DNA of 64,000 nt, from assembly GCA_949502235.1 (NCBI GenBank), contig CATBDC010000018.1, positions 1 to 64,000 of the forward strand. The letters run 5' to 3'. Positions 53,010 through 61,513 of this stretch are shown here, in pieces. The notes under the pieces were generated by a model, which ran no database searches, was not told where the DNA came from, and was given only the letters and a program-made list of their open reading frames with translations. The first letter of the stretch is position 1. Each line of letters starts with the position of its first letter. The position numbers and the translations under genes are program-made. This DNA is from an uncultured Lachnospiraceae bacterium. GTDB lineage: Bacteria; Bacillota; Clostridia; Lachnospirales; Lachnospiraceae.

Positions 53010-55673
53010 ATGGGGAAGATAATAAGAATTTCAGCACGCCGGGAGCGCATACAGCGCCGGTTTTCCATGATTATGTATCTGCTTATGTCCGGGGCACTTT
53101 TTTATCCCTGGATTATGATAGGAGATGAACGGTTTAACCTGATTTCTTTTGCCATACGCCTGAAAACGAAGGGGGCGGAAAGTATTGTCCGTCAGGCAGG
53201 TCTTGCGCCGGATCCTTCCTACGCCGGCGGCCTTTCGGCCAGCCTGTGGCTTTATCTGGGGTTTGCCATTCTGTGCGCTCTTTATATATTAACCATAGTT
53301 CTAAGGAAGGACTGGAATATCAATATTGCCGTGGTCCTGGTGTCGATTGTATTTACCTACATGAACGAGTGGGAATATATGATTGGCACGGTTTGCACCA
53401 ATGCCACAGAGGCAGTTTTGTACCCTGGAGTTCTTCTTCTGCTTTCCGGGACAGAATGTATCGGACGGAAGATTATTGAAGCCTGGGACAGGGAAGTGCA
53501 GGACAGGGCCGAGCATGAGAAAAAGGAAAAAAGAGAAAAAGAGGAGCGAAAAAAGCGTCTGTATTTCCCGGGAAAATATAACCGCCAGTTTTTTGTGGTG
53601 ATTTGGAAAAACTTCGTGGGAAATCTGAAGGAATACGCCGTGCTTCTTGCTATAAACGGCCTTGTCTTTGCCTTCGTGATGGCAGGCTTTGGCATGCAGA
53701 CAGTTATGAAGGACGCAGATATGAGCTACAAAACCGGGTATCCCGCAGGAGCGGGTGCGGTTCTCTTCCAGGGACTTACAGAGCTTGGTATCGTGGGGCT
53801 TCTTATGCTTGTCCTGCTGCTTTTATATTACCTTAGAAAGAGGCTTCCGGAATACGGAGTGTTTAAGACGCTGGGAATCCGCAGGAAAACCATGTATTCC
53901 TGCATGAGCTTGGAGCTGGGATGCGGAGCAGTTCTCTCTCTTGTGGCTGGAGGAGTGCTGGGAGTAATACTGGTGATGCTTTTCCAGCAGGGAGCCGGCG
54001 GGGAAAGCGCGGGCTGGTTTTCATCCCTTCTTATTATAAAAGCGGTTCCGGTTATGCTGCTTATTTATCTGGTGACATTTTTCGTAACCCATGATTTGTT
54101 TGTAGGGCTTCGCATGGGAAGCCTGACGGATCTGCAGATGATGAAGGAATGGATTCCGGGGCGGTTTCATGTGGTGTTCGTGGCTGCAGGTATTTGTCTG
54201 GCTGCTTCAGGACTTTCTGAATACAGGAAAAATGTAAACGGGGAAGACGCGGAATTTATTATCAGATGTTTACTTGGCGTTTACCTGGTGATAAGATTTG
54301 GCATTGCGGGTTACCTCATACGCCAGAAGAAGAGAGGGGGCGCTCTTTCAAAGCTTTTAAAGCAGCATCCCTTTTATCACAAATCAAGAAGCACGGCCTG
54401 GTATATTTTCGGGCTCTGTGTGCTCCAGATCTGTATCACGGCGCTATTTTCCGTACAGTATTTTTCCGCCTGTCTTGCAGGGGATACGGATGATTTATTT
54501 CCATATGACCTGGTACTCATTGCAGATGACGGGGACGAAGCGTTTCTTAAGGAGATACGGGAAATGAAAGGGGCAGAGGCTTTGGAATACCCCATGGTCA
54601 GAGTGTCCGGGAGCGAGTCAGAGCTGGCGGGAATTGCCAGCCAGAATATCGGAATCTCCGAATCCACATATCATGCCCTTAAGAAGGCGCGGGATCCGGA
54701 TTATCAGGAGAAGCCCTTAGGCCTGGACGCGGAAGGGAAGAAGATTTTTATCGTACACCAGCAGGATAAGGGCACGGAGGCACAGCCTATTGACCACTAT
54801 GATACCTATGTCCCTAAAGAAACTCCTGTGCTTTATACAGGACCGGTATGCGAGGGGTACAGCCCGGATAATTTTCCGGCGGAATTTTCCCATTCTCTGA
54901 CAGTAACCTCTTATTATATACGGCAGATTGCCGGGGAGGAGACAGACAGCCTTATCGGCGTCCTTGCCCAGGGAGAGAGGGAGAACCTGGTGGTATTTTC
55001 CGATGCATATTTTGAACGGGCAAAGGATGAGTGGAAGGTGACGAATCCTTTTACAGGGGAGATTCTCTCACCCTCCCAGTTTGAAAGAGAAGGGATAGAG
55101 CCGAAGCAGGGACCCACAAGGCTTGTGCTTGTAAAAGCAGGAAAAGAGGCATTAGAAGAGCTTGAGCTTAAGCTTCTGGAATTTAAAGAGCGGCACAGGG
55201 AAGAGGAACGGTATGACACAAAGGTACGAAGCAGCTATCTGAAGACGGAAGTAAAGGAGCGGGTGGATGCGGAGCTTCGGATGAGGAAAATCATGGCGCT
55301 GCTTCTGGGGATTTCCTTTTTTGCCGCGTCAGTCCTGCTCCTTGGAATTAAGATGATGACGGAAAAGAGGATGAATATCCGCAGGGCACAGTTTCTTAAT
55401 TGCATGGGTATGAAAAAGGCAGAAAGGACGGCTCTTCTTAGAAGCGAGATGCGGATCTATTTTCTTCTGACAGTCCTTGTTTCAGGGATTTTAAGCGCCG
55501 GGCTGGTGCAGGGGACGATACGCGCAAGGCTTTACGGGCCTTCGGATACGGGAGAGCTCTTTTCTGGCCTGATCCCTTTCGCGGTCTGTGAAATGGCGGC
55601 GTTTGGCGTGATTGTGTGGATACTGACGGAGTATAATATCCGCCGGATAGAAAAAAAGGCAGGTGAGGTGTAG
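53010..55673 (+). CDS. FtsX-type ABC transporter permease with a large extracellular loop
   Basis: 887 residues from the ATG at 53010 (GTG 52992 also possible). About ten membrane spans; two FtsX domains flank an extracellular region of some 230 residues (around residues 500-750). The layout matches BceB-type and other large FtsX permeases of bacitracin/peptide transporters. An N-terminal cytoplasmic basic stretch (ARRERIQRRFS) precedes the first span. The partner ATPase is encoded three bases downstream. No histidine kinase or response regulator gene is nearby, unlike classic Bce modules, so a resistance role is unproven. Confidence 0.85.
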   Translation: MGKIIRISARRERIQRRFSMIMYLLMSGALFYPWIMIGDERFNLISFAIRLKTKGAESIVRQAGLAPDPSYAGGLSASLWLYLGFAILCALYILTIVLRKDWNINIAVVLVSIVFTYMNEWEYMIGTVCTNATEAVLYPGVLLLLSGTECIGRKIIEAWDREVQDRAEHEKKEKREKEERKKRLYFPGKYNRQFFVVIWKNFVGNLKEYAVLLAINGLVFAFVMAGFGMQTVMKDADMSYKTGYPAGAGAVLFQGLTELGIVGLLMLVLLLLYYLRKRLPEYGVFKTLGIRRKTMYSCMSLELGCGAVLSLVAGGVLGVILVMLFQQGAGGESAGWFSSLLIIKAVPVMLLIYLVTFFVTHDLFVGLRMGSLTDLQMMKEWIPGRFHVVFVAAGICLAASGLSEYRKNVNGEDAEFIIRCLLGVYLVIRFGIAGYLIRQKKRGGALSKLLKQHPFYHKSRSTAWYIFGLCVLQICITALFSVQYFSACLAGDTDDLFPYDLVLIADDGDEAFLKEIREMKGAEALEYPMVRVSGSESELAGIASQNIGISESTYHALKKARDPDYQEKPLGLDAEGKKIFIVHQQDKGTEAQPIDHYDTYVPKETPVLYTGPVCEGYSPDNFPAEFSHSLTVTSYYIRQIAGEETDSLIGVLAQGERENLVVFSDAYFERAKDEWKVTNPFTGEILSPSQFEREGIEPKQGPTRLVLVKAGKEALEELELKLLEFKERHREEERYDTKVRSSYLKTEVKERVDAELRMRKIMALLLGISFFAASVLLLGIKMMTEKRMNIRRAQFLNCMGMKKAERTALLRSEMRIYFLLTVLVSGILSAGLVQGTIRARLYGPSDTGELFSGLIPFAVCEMAAFGVIVWILTEYNIRRIEKKAGEV

Positions 55674-55675
55674 GT

Positions 55676-56425
55676 ATGGGCAGTGTATTAAGTGTAGAAG
55701 AGCTGGTGAAAAATTACAGGCTTCCGAATCAGGAGGACGGCACGATCAAGGTGCTTAAGGGCCTGAATTTTCAGATTGAGGAAAATGAGTTTGTAGGAAT
55801 TATGGGAAAGTCCGGATGCGGGAAGACAACGCTTTTAAAGCTTCTGGGGCTGATTGACCGCCCCACGGGCGGGAATCTGTATTTTAAAGAAAAGCAGGTA
55901 AAGGAGCTCTGGCCGGATGAGCTGGCGGACATTCGCCGCCGGGAGATTGGATTTGTCTTTCAGGATTTCTATCTGATGGACAGCCTGACGGTGGAGGAAA
56001 ATATTATGCTTCCTATGATTCTTGATAAAGCAGAGGAGGAGGCCTGTTTTCGGTGTGCCAGGGAACACGCGGAGCATTTCCAGATTACTCATCTGCTAAA
56101 GAAATATCCTTACGAGCTGTCCGGAGGGGAGCGCCAGAGGACAGCCATCTGCCGGGCGCTTATCAACCAGCCGGATTTGATTCTGGCAGATGAACCTACA
56201 GGAAACCTGGATTCCAAGTCAGGAAAGATTGTCATTGAGGCATTAAACCAGATTCACGAAGAGTATAAGAAGACTATTGTCATGGTGACCCATGACCCCC
56301 AGGTTGCAAGTAACTGCAGCAGAATTATTTTTCTTAAGGACGGACTGATTCTGGACGTGCTGGAAAGGATGGAAACCCAGGAGATATTTTATCAGAAAAT
56401 TCTGGGGCGGATGGCAGATTTGTAG
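55676..56425 (+). CDS. ABC transporter ATP-binding protein (MacB/BceA-like)
   Basis: A 249-residue ABC ATPase: Walker A GKSGCGKTTLLKLLG, signature LSGGERQRTAICRAL, Walker B LILADEPTGNLDS, H-loop VTHDPQVA. The GNLDS and LSGGERQR forms point to the LolD/MacB/BceA branch that works with FtsX-type permeases. It follows the permease gene after 3 bases with AGGTGAGG upstream. Confidence 0.94.
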   Translation: MGSVLSVEELVKNYRLPNQEDGTIKVLKGLNFQIEENEFVGIMGKSGCGKTTLLKLLGLIDRPTGGNLYFKEKQVKELWPDELADIRRREIGFVFQDFYLMDSLTVEENIMLPMILDKAEEEACFRCAREHAEHFQITHLLKKYPYELSGGERQRTAICRALINQPDLILADEPTGNLDSKSGKIVIEALNQIHEEYKKTIVMVTHDPQVASNCSRIIFLKDGLILDVLERMETQEIFYQKILGRMADL

Positions 56426-56449
56426 TTAATGTTTCATTTGAGTACAGCA

Positions 56450-56477
56450 ATAATTATAGACTATAGTCTATAATTAT
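56450..56477. repeat. 28-base perfect palindrome upstream of the POT transporter
   Basis: ATAATTATAGACTA is followed directly by its exact reverse complement, with no loop. It is too AT-rich to be a strong terminator and is long for a chance palindrome; an operator for a dimeric regulator is the likely reading. Confidence 0.6.
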
Positions 56478-56550
56478 AAATTAAATATAAAATTAACAAA
56501 CTAAATATAAATTTAACGAGGCCAATACTTAAGTTTTTCTTAAAAGTTAG

Positions 56551-56579
56551 TTGTATTCTTGTTCATTTTGTGTTATTAT
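56551..56579 (+). promoter_or_regulatory. Promoter of the POT transporter gene
   Basis: TTGTAT (56551-56556), 17-base spacer, TATTAT (56574-56579). It lies about 77 bases before the start, downstream of the palindrome. Confidence 0.6.
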
Positions 56580-56655
56580 ACGTAATGTTAAATGCTTTTG
56601 TTATCATTTTTGACGAAAAGAAAGCAAAAAAATTATTATTTGGAGGGTGAACTCT

Positions 56656-58005
56656 ATGGGAAAAACAAAAAAGGGATTTCCATTCGGCTTCTATGTGTGC
56701 AGCTTGTCTTTTACATTTGAGCGGCTTGCATACTATGCTGCCAGATGGGGACTCACAATCTTTATCGTTGCAGAAGCGATGAACGGCGGACTTGGACTTG
56801 ATAAGTCTGTAGGAGCGACAATGTCTGCCAATATCGTAGCGTTTACGTATATTACGCCTATTATCGGCGGATATATTGCTGACCGCTGGGCAAGTCCGCG
56901 TCTTCTTGTACCACTCGGGGAGATCCTCATGGGAATCGGTTATCTCTGTGCGTGGAAGGCAAACGGCATCGGGATGCTCTGGGCGATGGTTATACTTGTT
57001 TCTATCGGTACAGGTTTCTTCAAGGGAAATGTATCCGGTATTAACGGACGTTTATTCCCGCTGGCTGACGAGGATGAGCTGGATACCGTATTCAGTCTTC
57101 AGTATTCCTTCGTAAATATTGGTTCCTTCTGCGGAACAACATTCCTTCCGCTGCTTGCAAAGGCTGCAGGATACCGTGTTCTGTTCCTTGCCTGCGGTAT
57201 TGCTCTGTTCGTTGACTGTGCATGGTGGTTCTTCGGAATGAAGTTCTTCGGCGATGCAGGAAAGAAGCCGTTCCTTGTTGATAACCGTGTAGAGGATGTC
57301 AACAAAGCAGAGAAGGATACTGCTCCGCTTACATCTCTTGAGAAGAAGCGTGTTATCGCTATCCTGATTGTAACCGCATTTTCCGGTATTTTCTGGCTGA
57401 TTTGGTATATGGTTTACAATCCGGTATACTTCGAATTCGGTCCTACCAGCGAGGCCGGCCTCGGATGGGCGAACTGGAATATTGGTTCCTTTACGATGCC
57501 GACGGCATGGTTTGATTCTATGAACGGTCTGCTTTGTATTGGTCTGTGTCCGGTATTTGCAGGAATCTGGGCGAAGATGCGTCAGAGACCCCAGGGAGAT
57601 ATCGGTATGTTTAAGAAGACAGCTCTCGGAATTATTATTCTGGGTCTGACTCCGGCAACCATGGTACTTGCAGCAGTTCTTGCAGGATCAGGTACGAAGG
57701 ATCCGGTTGGTATCTGGATTATCGTGCTGGCAGCAGTATTTATGACAGTGGGCGAGGTTATTTTCTCACCTCTTGGAAATTCATTTATTAATAAGTATGC
57801 TCCGAAGAAGCTTCTTGGAACATTGCTTGGTATCTGGCCGCTTGTTATTTTCTTCGCTGGAAAGGGTAACGCAGTTCTTTACAACTGGCTGTCCAAATTT
57901 GATTTTATCAAGGCTTACGGCGGAGTTGCAATCGTGGTTATTGCCTGCGGACTGATCATGTATGTATTCTCAGGCAAGGTAGACAAGATGGTTGAAGGAG
58001 AATAA
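56656..58005 (+). CDS. POT/PTR-family proton-dependent peptide transporter
   Basis: 449 residues from the ATG at 56656, 8 bases after GGAGGG; the track start (GTG) is inside that site. About 12 spans. N-terminal FERLAYYAARWGLTIF is the ExxER-like POT signature region and TPIIGGYIADRW its partner motif; GTGFFKGNVSGINGRL follows. These carriers import di- and tripeptides or related compounds with protons. Its codon choice looks more biased than that of its neighbours, as for highly expressed genes. A terminator follows at 58025. Confidence 0.88.
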   Translation: MGKTKKGFPFGFYVCSLSFTFERLAYYAARWGLTIFIVAEAMNGGLGLDKSVGATMSANIVAFTYITPIIGGYIADRWASPRLLVPLGEILMGIGYLCAWKANGIGMLWAMVILVSIGTGFFKGNVSGINGRLFPLADEDELDTVFSLQYSFVNIGSFCGTTFLPLLAKAAGYRVLFLACGIALFVDCAWWFFGMKFFGDAGKKPFLVDNRVEDVNKAEKDTAPLTSLEKKRVIAILIVTAFSGIFWLIWYMVYNPVYFEFGPTSEAGLGWANWNIGSFTMPTAWFDSMNGLLCIGLCPVFAGIWAKMRQRPQGDIGMFKKTALGIIILGLTPATMVLAAVLAGSGTKDPVGIWIIVLAAVFMTVGEVIFSPLGNSFINKYAPKKLLGTLLGIWPLVIFFAGKGNAVLYNWLSKFDFIKAYGGVAIVVIACGLIMYVFSGKVDKMVEGE

Positions 58006-58024
58006 TTTTTTCATTCTTACATAG

Positions 58025-58073
58025 GAAGGGGCTGCCGTAAATAGTCTGCTATGAAACGGCGCCCTTCTTTTTT
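58025..58073 (+). terminator. Rho-independent terminator after the POT transporter gene
   Basis: GAAGGG...CCGT and ACGG...CCCTTC pair with small internal bulges, followed by a run of six T. Confidence 0.8.
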
Positions 58074-58094
58074 GTATTGCAGAAAGGAAAACAT

Positions 58095-58697
58095 ATGGCA
58101 TTTGATTACCGCGTAAAATATGAAGAATCCGTAGAGACACTGGAGGCAGTCTGTGAGCTGTATAATTCGGACAACAGTGAACTGACTATGAAATATGTTG
58201 CGGCGGGGCTGGGAATTGTGGTGCTGGTATTTATGTTTATTTATGGAAACCCGGGCGGCGGCACTGCGGCCGGCCTTGTGTTTTTTTTCATAAAATATCT
58301 GTTTGCGTGGGCAGCCCTTGCACTTGCGGCAATGATTATAAACCGCACGGTCTGGAGAAAGGCAGTGCGCGCCAGCGCTGCCGGGGATGCGGAGGAAATG
58401 TTTAAATACAGAAAACAAAAGAACGGAAAAGCGCTTGTTTCACAGATAGATTTCTATGAGAGCCGTTTTGAGAGTGTGACAAAAATAAAAAAACGGGCTT
58501 TTGATTACGGGGATGTTGTGCGCATACTGGAAACAGAGAAAGGGCTCGGGCTTGTCGTAAAGACGAATAAGCATACCTTAGGAAGTGTGAAGGCTGTAAT
58601 CGGATTTCCGAAGGAGGCGCTTATAGATGCGGATATTGAAGAGCTGAAAGAATTTCTGCTTGGAAGATGTCCCGGGGTTAAGATTAAGAAGCTGTAA
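58095..58697 (+). CDS. YcxB-like membrane protein
   Basis: 200 residues from the ATG at 58095 (AGAAAGG upstream). Two membrane spans (AGLGIVVLVFMFIYG and AAGLVFFFIKYLFAWAALALAAMI) are followed by a cytoplasmic beta-rich domain of the YcxB type (QIDFYESRFESVTKIKKRAFDYGDVVRILETE, then VVKTNKHTLGSVKAVIGFPKEAL). YcxB-like proteins have no proven role. The gene lies between terminators. Confidence 0.8.
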   Translation: MAFDYRVKYEESVETLEAVCELYNSDNSELTMKYVAAGLGIVVLVFMFIYGNPGGGTAAGLVFFFIKYLFAWAALALAAMIINRTVWRKAVRASAAGDAEEMFKYRKQKNGKALVSQIDFYESRFESVTKIKKRAFDYGDVVRILETEKGLGLVVKTNKHTLGSVKAVIGFPKEALIDADIEELKEFLLGRCPGVKIKKL

Positions 58698-58700
58698 CTT

Positions 58701-58734
58701 TTTTGCACCTGCAGATGGATGTGGGTGCTTTTTC
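58701..58734 (+). terminator. Rho-independent terminator after the YcxB-like gene
   Basis: GCACC and GGTGC stem with a T-run after it; the stem is short, so moderate. Confidence 0.65.
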
Positions 58735-58772
58735 TTTCTGTGAAGGAATTAACAAATCTGTAAAGAAAATAG

Positions 58773-58801
58773 TTGCAGTCCTTTCGAAAAGGGACTATAA
58801 T
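58773..58801 (+). promoter_or_regulatory. Promoter and overlapping palindrome of the decarboxylase operon
   Basis: TTGCAG (58773-58778), 17-base spacer, TATAAT (58796-58801). The spacer holds an imperfect palindrome, AGTCCTTTCGAAAAGGGACT (58777-58796), so a repressor there would block both hexamers. Confidence 0.7.
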
Positions 58802-58859
58802 ATAATAGGCATAAATTGGTTTTACTTTTAAAATATGTAAGAAAATGGAGGGCTACAAT

Positions 58860-60299
58860 ATGGGCAATATGGCAACAGGAAATGCAGCCTGCAATCGAAT
58901 TATGGCACTTCTCGATGCAGGAAGCTTTGTTGAGATCGGCGGTGCGGTTACGGCCAGGGCCACAGATTTCAATATGCAGGAAAAAGATACTCCGGCAGAC
59001 GGTGTCATTACCGGTTACGGAGTGATCGACGGAAATTTAGTATATGTATACAGCCAGGATTCTTCCGTATTAAACGGGGCGATTGGCGAAATGCATGCAA
59101 AGAAGATTGCGAACATTTATGATATGGCAATGAAGATGGGAGCTCCGGTTATCGGTCTTGTGGACTGTGCGGGCTTAAGGCTTCAGGAGGCTACGGACGC
59201 TCTTGAGGCGTTTGGAACTCTTTATATGAAGCAGTCGCTGGCATCCGGCGTGATTCCTCAGATTACGGCAATTTTCGGGACATGCGGCGGCGGCCTTTCC
59301 GTTGTTCCTGCGTTGTCTGATTTTGCATTTATGGAAGGGACGAAGGCCAGATTATTTGTAAATTCTCCGAACGCGATCCCAGGCAATGAGATCTCAAGGT
59401 GCGACACCTCTTCTGCGCAGTTCCAGAGTGAGAAGGCGGGGCTTGTAGATGATATCGGGACAGAAGAAGATATATTTGAAAACATCCGCGCCCTTGTATG
59501 CATGCTGCCATGCAACAATGAGGAGAGTTCTGCCTATGAAGAGTGTACGGATGATTTAAACCGTCTCTGCGCAGACATTGAAAATGGGACAGAGGATACG
59601 GCAATTGCTCTTGCAGAGATTTCGGACAGCCATATTTTCTTTGAGACAAAGAAGCATTATGCAAAGGATATGGTAACCGGATTTATCCGTCTGAATGGCA
59701 TGACGGTAGGAGCAGTGGCGAACCGTTCAAAGGTATATGATGAAAATGCAGAAGTGACGGCAGAGTTTGACGGCTCCCTGTCAATGGGCGGTGCAAAGAA
59801 GGCGGCAGAGTTTGTGGAGTTCTGCGATGCATTTAATATTCCTGTTCTGACTCTTACTAATGTATCAGGCTTTACGGCATCCAAATGTTCGGAAAAAGGA
59901 CTGGCAAAGGCGGCAGCAAAGCTTACCTATACCTTTGCAAATGCGACTGTTCCGAAGGTGAATGTGATTATCGGAAAAGCTTTTGGAAGCGCGTATGTTA
60001 CCATGAACAGCAAGGCTATCGGGGCTGATATGGTATATGCATGGCCGAAAGCCCAGATCGGCATGATGGAGGCAGATCTTGCGGCAAAGATTATGTATGC
60101 TGATAAGAATGCTGATACAATTAAAGAAAAGGCGGCAGAATATAGAGAGCTTCAGTCAAGCCCGCTTTCCGCGGCAAGAAGAGGATATGTGGATACAATT
60201 ATTGAGCCTGCGGACACAAGGAAATATGTCATCGGAGCATTTGAGATGTTATTCACGAAAAAGGAAGAACGTCCTGTAAAAAAGCACGGAACAATATAG
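58860..60299 (+). CDS. Carboxyltransferase subunit (MmdA/GcdA-like) of a Na+-pumping decarboxylase
   Basis: 479 residues from the ATG at 58860 (TGGAGGG upstream). It has the crotonase-like carboxyltransferase fold with two halves; the oxyanion-hole motifs are in GTCGGGLSVVPALSDFAF and IGKAFGSAYVTMNSKAIGAD. The family includes methylmalonyl-CoA and glutaconyl-CoA decarboxylase alpha subunits and acyl-CoA carboxylases. It moves CO2 from the acyl-CoA substrate to biotin on the carrier encoded downstream. The substrate is not certain. It is the first gene of a five-gene operon. Confidence 0.9.
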   Translation: MGNMATGNAACNRIMALLDAGSFVEIGGAVTARATDFNMQEKDTPADGVITGYGVIDGNLVYVYSQDSSVLNGAIGEMHAKKIANIYDMAMKMGAPVIGLVDCAGLRLQEATDALEAFGTLYMKQSLASGVIPQITAIFGTCGGGLSVVPALSDFAFMEGTKARLFVNSPNAIPGNEISRCDTSSAQFQSEKAGLVDDIGTEEDIFENIRALVCMLPCNNEESSAYEECTDDLNRLCADIENGTEDTAIALAEISDSHIFFETKKHYAKDMVTGFIRLNGMTVGAVANRSKVYDENAEVTAEFDGSLSMGGAKKAAEFVEFCDAFNIPVLTLTNVSGFTASKCSEKGLAKAAAKLTYTFANATVPKVNVIIGKAFGSAYVTMNSKAIGADMVYAWPKAQIGMMEADLAAKIMYADKNADTIKEKAAEYRELQSSPLSAARRGYVDTIIEPADTRKYVIGAFEMLFTKKEERPVKKHGTI

Positions 60300-60313
60300 A
60301 GAGGTGAGGCAAA

Positions 60314-61081
60314 GTGAAGAAAAAAATTAGCTTATTACTCTGCCTGCTTGTGGGGCTTCTTTGTATGACCGGCTGTGCGAAGACAGATGAGCCGGTGGAA
60401 TATGATGAGACAACCATCACGCAGACAGTGGAGTTTCTGATAGAGTACTGCAATACAGTGGATGATGCGGCTCTCGACCAGTGGGAGCGGTATTCTGAAT
60501 TTATGCAGAATTATCAGATTATGACAACAGGGCTTCAGGTAACGCCGGACAGTCTCATGGGCGCGGTGGAAAGCTGGAAGTCCGGCATAGATGAGTGCGG
60601 GGCATATGTAAGCCACGGTGATTTAAGCTTTGAAGCGGATGCGGACGGCGTGGATGTAACCATGCCGGTAATGTATGAGGACAAGAAGGCGGAGGTTCTT
60701 TTTACCTTTGATGAAAAATCCTATCTGGAGAGTGTAACAGTTAACGCAGAATATGGCCTGAATGAGATCCTTACAAAGGCGGGGCTTAACACACTTCTTG
60801 GCATGGGCACCGTATTTGCCGTATTGATATTTATTTCAATTATTATTTCGCTGTTCGGGTTTATTCCGAAGATTGAAGCGGCATTTAAAAAGAAGCCGCA
60901 GGCACAGGAAGAGGCAGCCCCTGTTCAGGAGAAGGCTCCTGAAATCGTGGTGCCTGTGACAGATGATCTGGAGTTAATAGCGGTTATCTCGGCGGCAATT
61001 GCAGCTTATGAGGGAACGAGTACAGACGGCTTTGTTGTGCGCAGCATCAGACGCCGCCCGTCAAATAAATGGAAAGCATAA
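60314..61081 (+). CDS. OadG-like gamma subunit fused to a lipoprotein domain
   Basis: 255 residues, GTG start with GAGAGGTGAGG upstream. It starts with a lipoprotein signal (LLCLLVGLLCMTGCAK), then an extracytoplasmic domain (residues 25-150, DUF3887-like by pattern). A membrane span follows (GMGTVFAVLIFISIIISLFGF, ~155-180) and then the typical OadG cytoplasmic tail (KIEAAFKKK, Pro/Glu-rich, ISAAIAAYEGT). Normal OadG proteins are under 100-150 residues and lack the outer domain. Gamma subunits anchor the complex and help assembly. Confidence 0.85.
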   Translation: MKKKISLLLCLLVGLLCMTGCAKTDEPVEYDETTITQTVEFLIEYCNTVDDAALDQWERYSEFMQNYQIMTTGLQVTPDSLMGAVESWKSGIDECGAYVSHGDLSFEADADGVDVTMPVMYEDKKAEVLFTFDEKSYLESVTVNAEYGLNEILTKAGLNTLLGMGTVFAVLIFISIIISLFGFIPKIEAAFKKKPQAQEEAAPVQEKAPEIVVPVTDDLELIAVISAAIAAYEGTSTDGFVVRSIRRRPSNKWKA

Positions 61082-61106
61082 TTTAAATGTAGGAGGATAT
61101 TAGAAG

Positions 61107-61475
61107 ATGAAAAATTATACGATTACAGTAAATGGAAATGTATATGACGTAACGGTAGAAGAGACGGGCGCGGGAAGCGCACCGGCAAGACCTGCGGCAG
61201 CGGCGCCGAAAGCAAGGCCTGTGGCTGCACCGGCACCGGCAAAACCGGCGGCAGGGGCAGGCTCCATCCAGGTGAAAGCGGGAGCAGCCGGAAAGGTGTT
61301 TAAGATTGAGGCCAGCGTAGGCCAGAGCGTAAAGAAGGGCGATACGGTTGTGATTATTGAGGCTATGAAGATGGAGATTCCAGTTGTGGCACCGGAGGAC
61401 GGAACTGTTGCAAGTATTGACGCGGCTGTGGGCGATGCAATCGAATCCGGAGCAGTATTAGCGACATTAAATTAA
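61107..61475 (+). CDS. Biotin carboxyl carrier protein
   Basis: 122 residues. An N-terminal beta stretch (YTITVNGNVYDVTVEE), an Ala/Pro-rich flexible linker (residues 25-50) and a biotinyl domain with VVIIEAMKMEIPV, whose lysine carries biotin. It shuttles CO2 between carboxyltransferase and the membrane beta subunit. GTAGGAGG precedes the ATG. One copy seems to serve both carboxyltransferases of the operon. Confidence 0.96.
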   Translation: MKNYTITVNGNVYDVTVEETGAGSAPARPAAAAPKARPVAAPAPAKPAAGAGSIQVKAGAAGKVFKIEASVGQSVKKGDTVVIIEAMKMEIPVVAPEDGTVASIDAAVGDAIESGAVLATLN

Positions 61476-61513
61476 AGATTGTCCCTTACACATATACGAC
61501 TGGAGGTTAAGAA

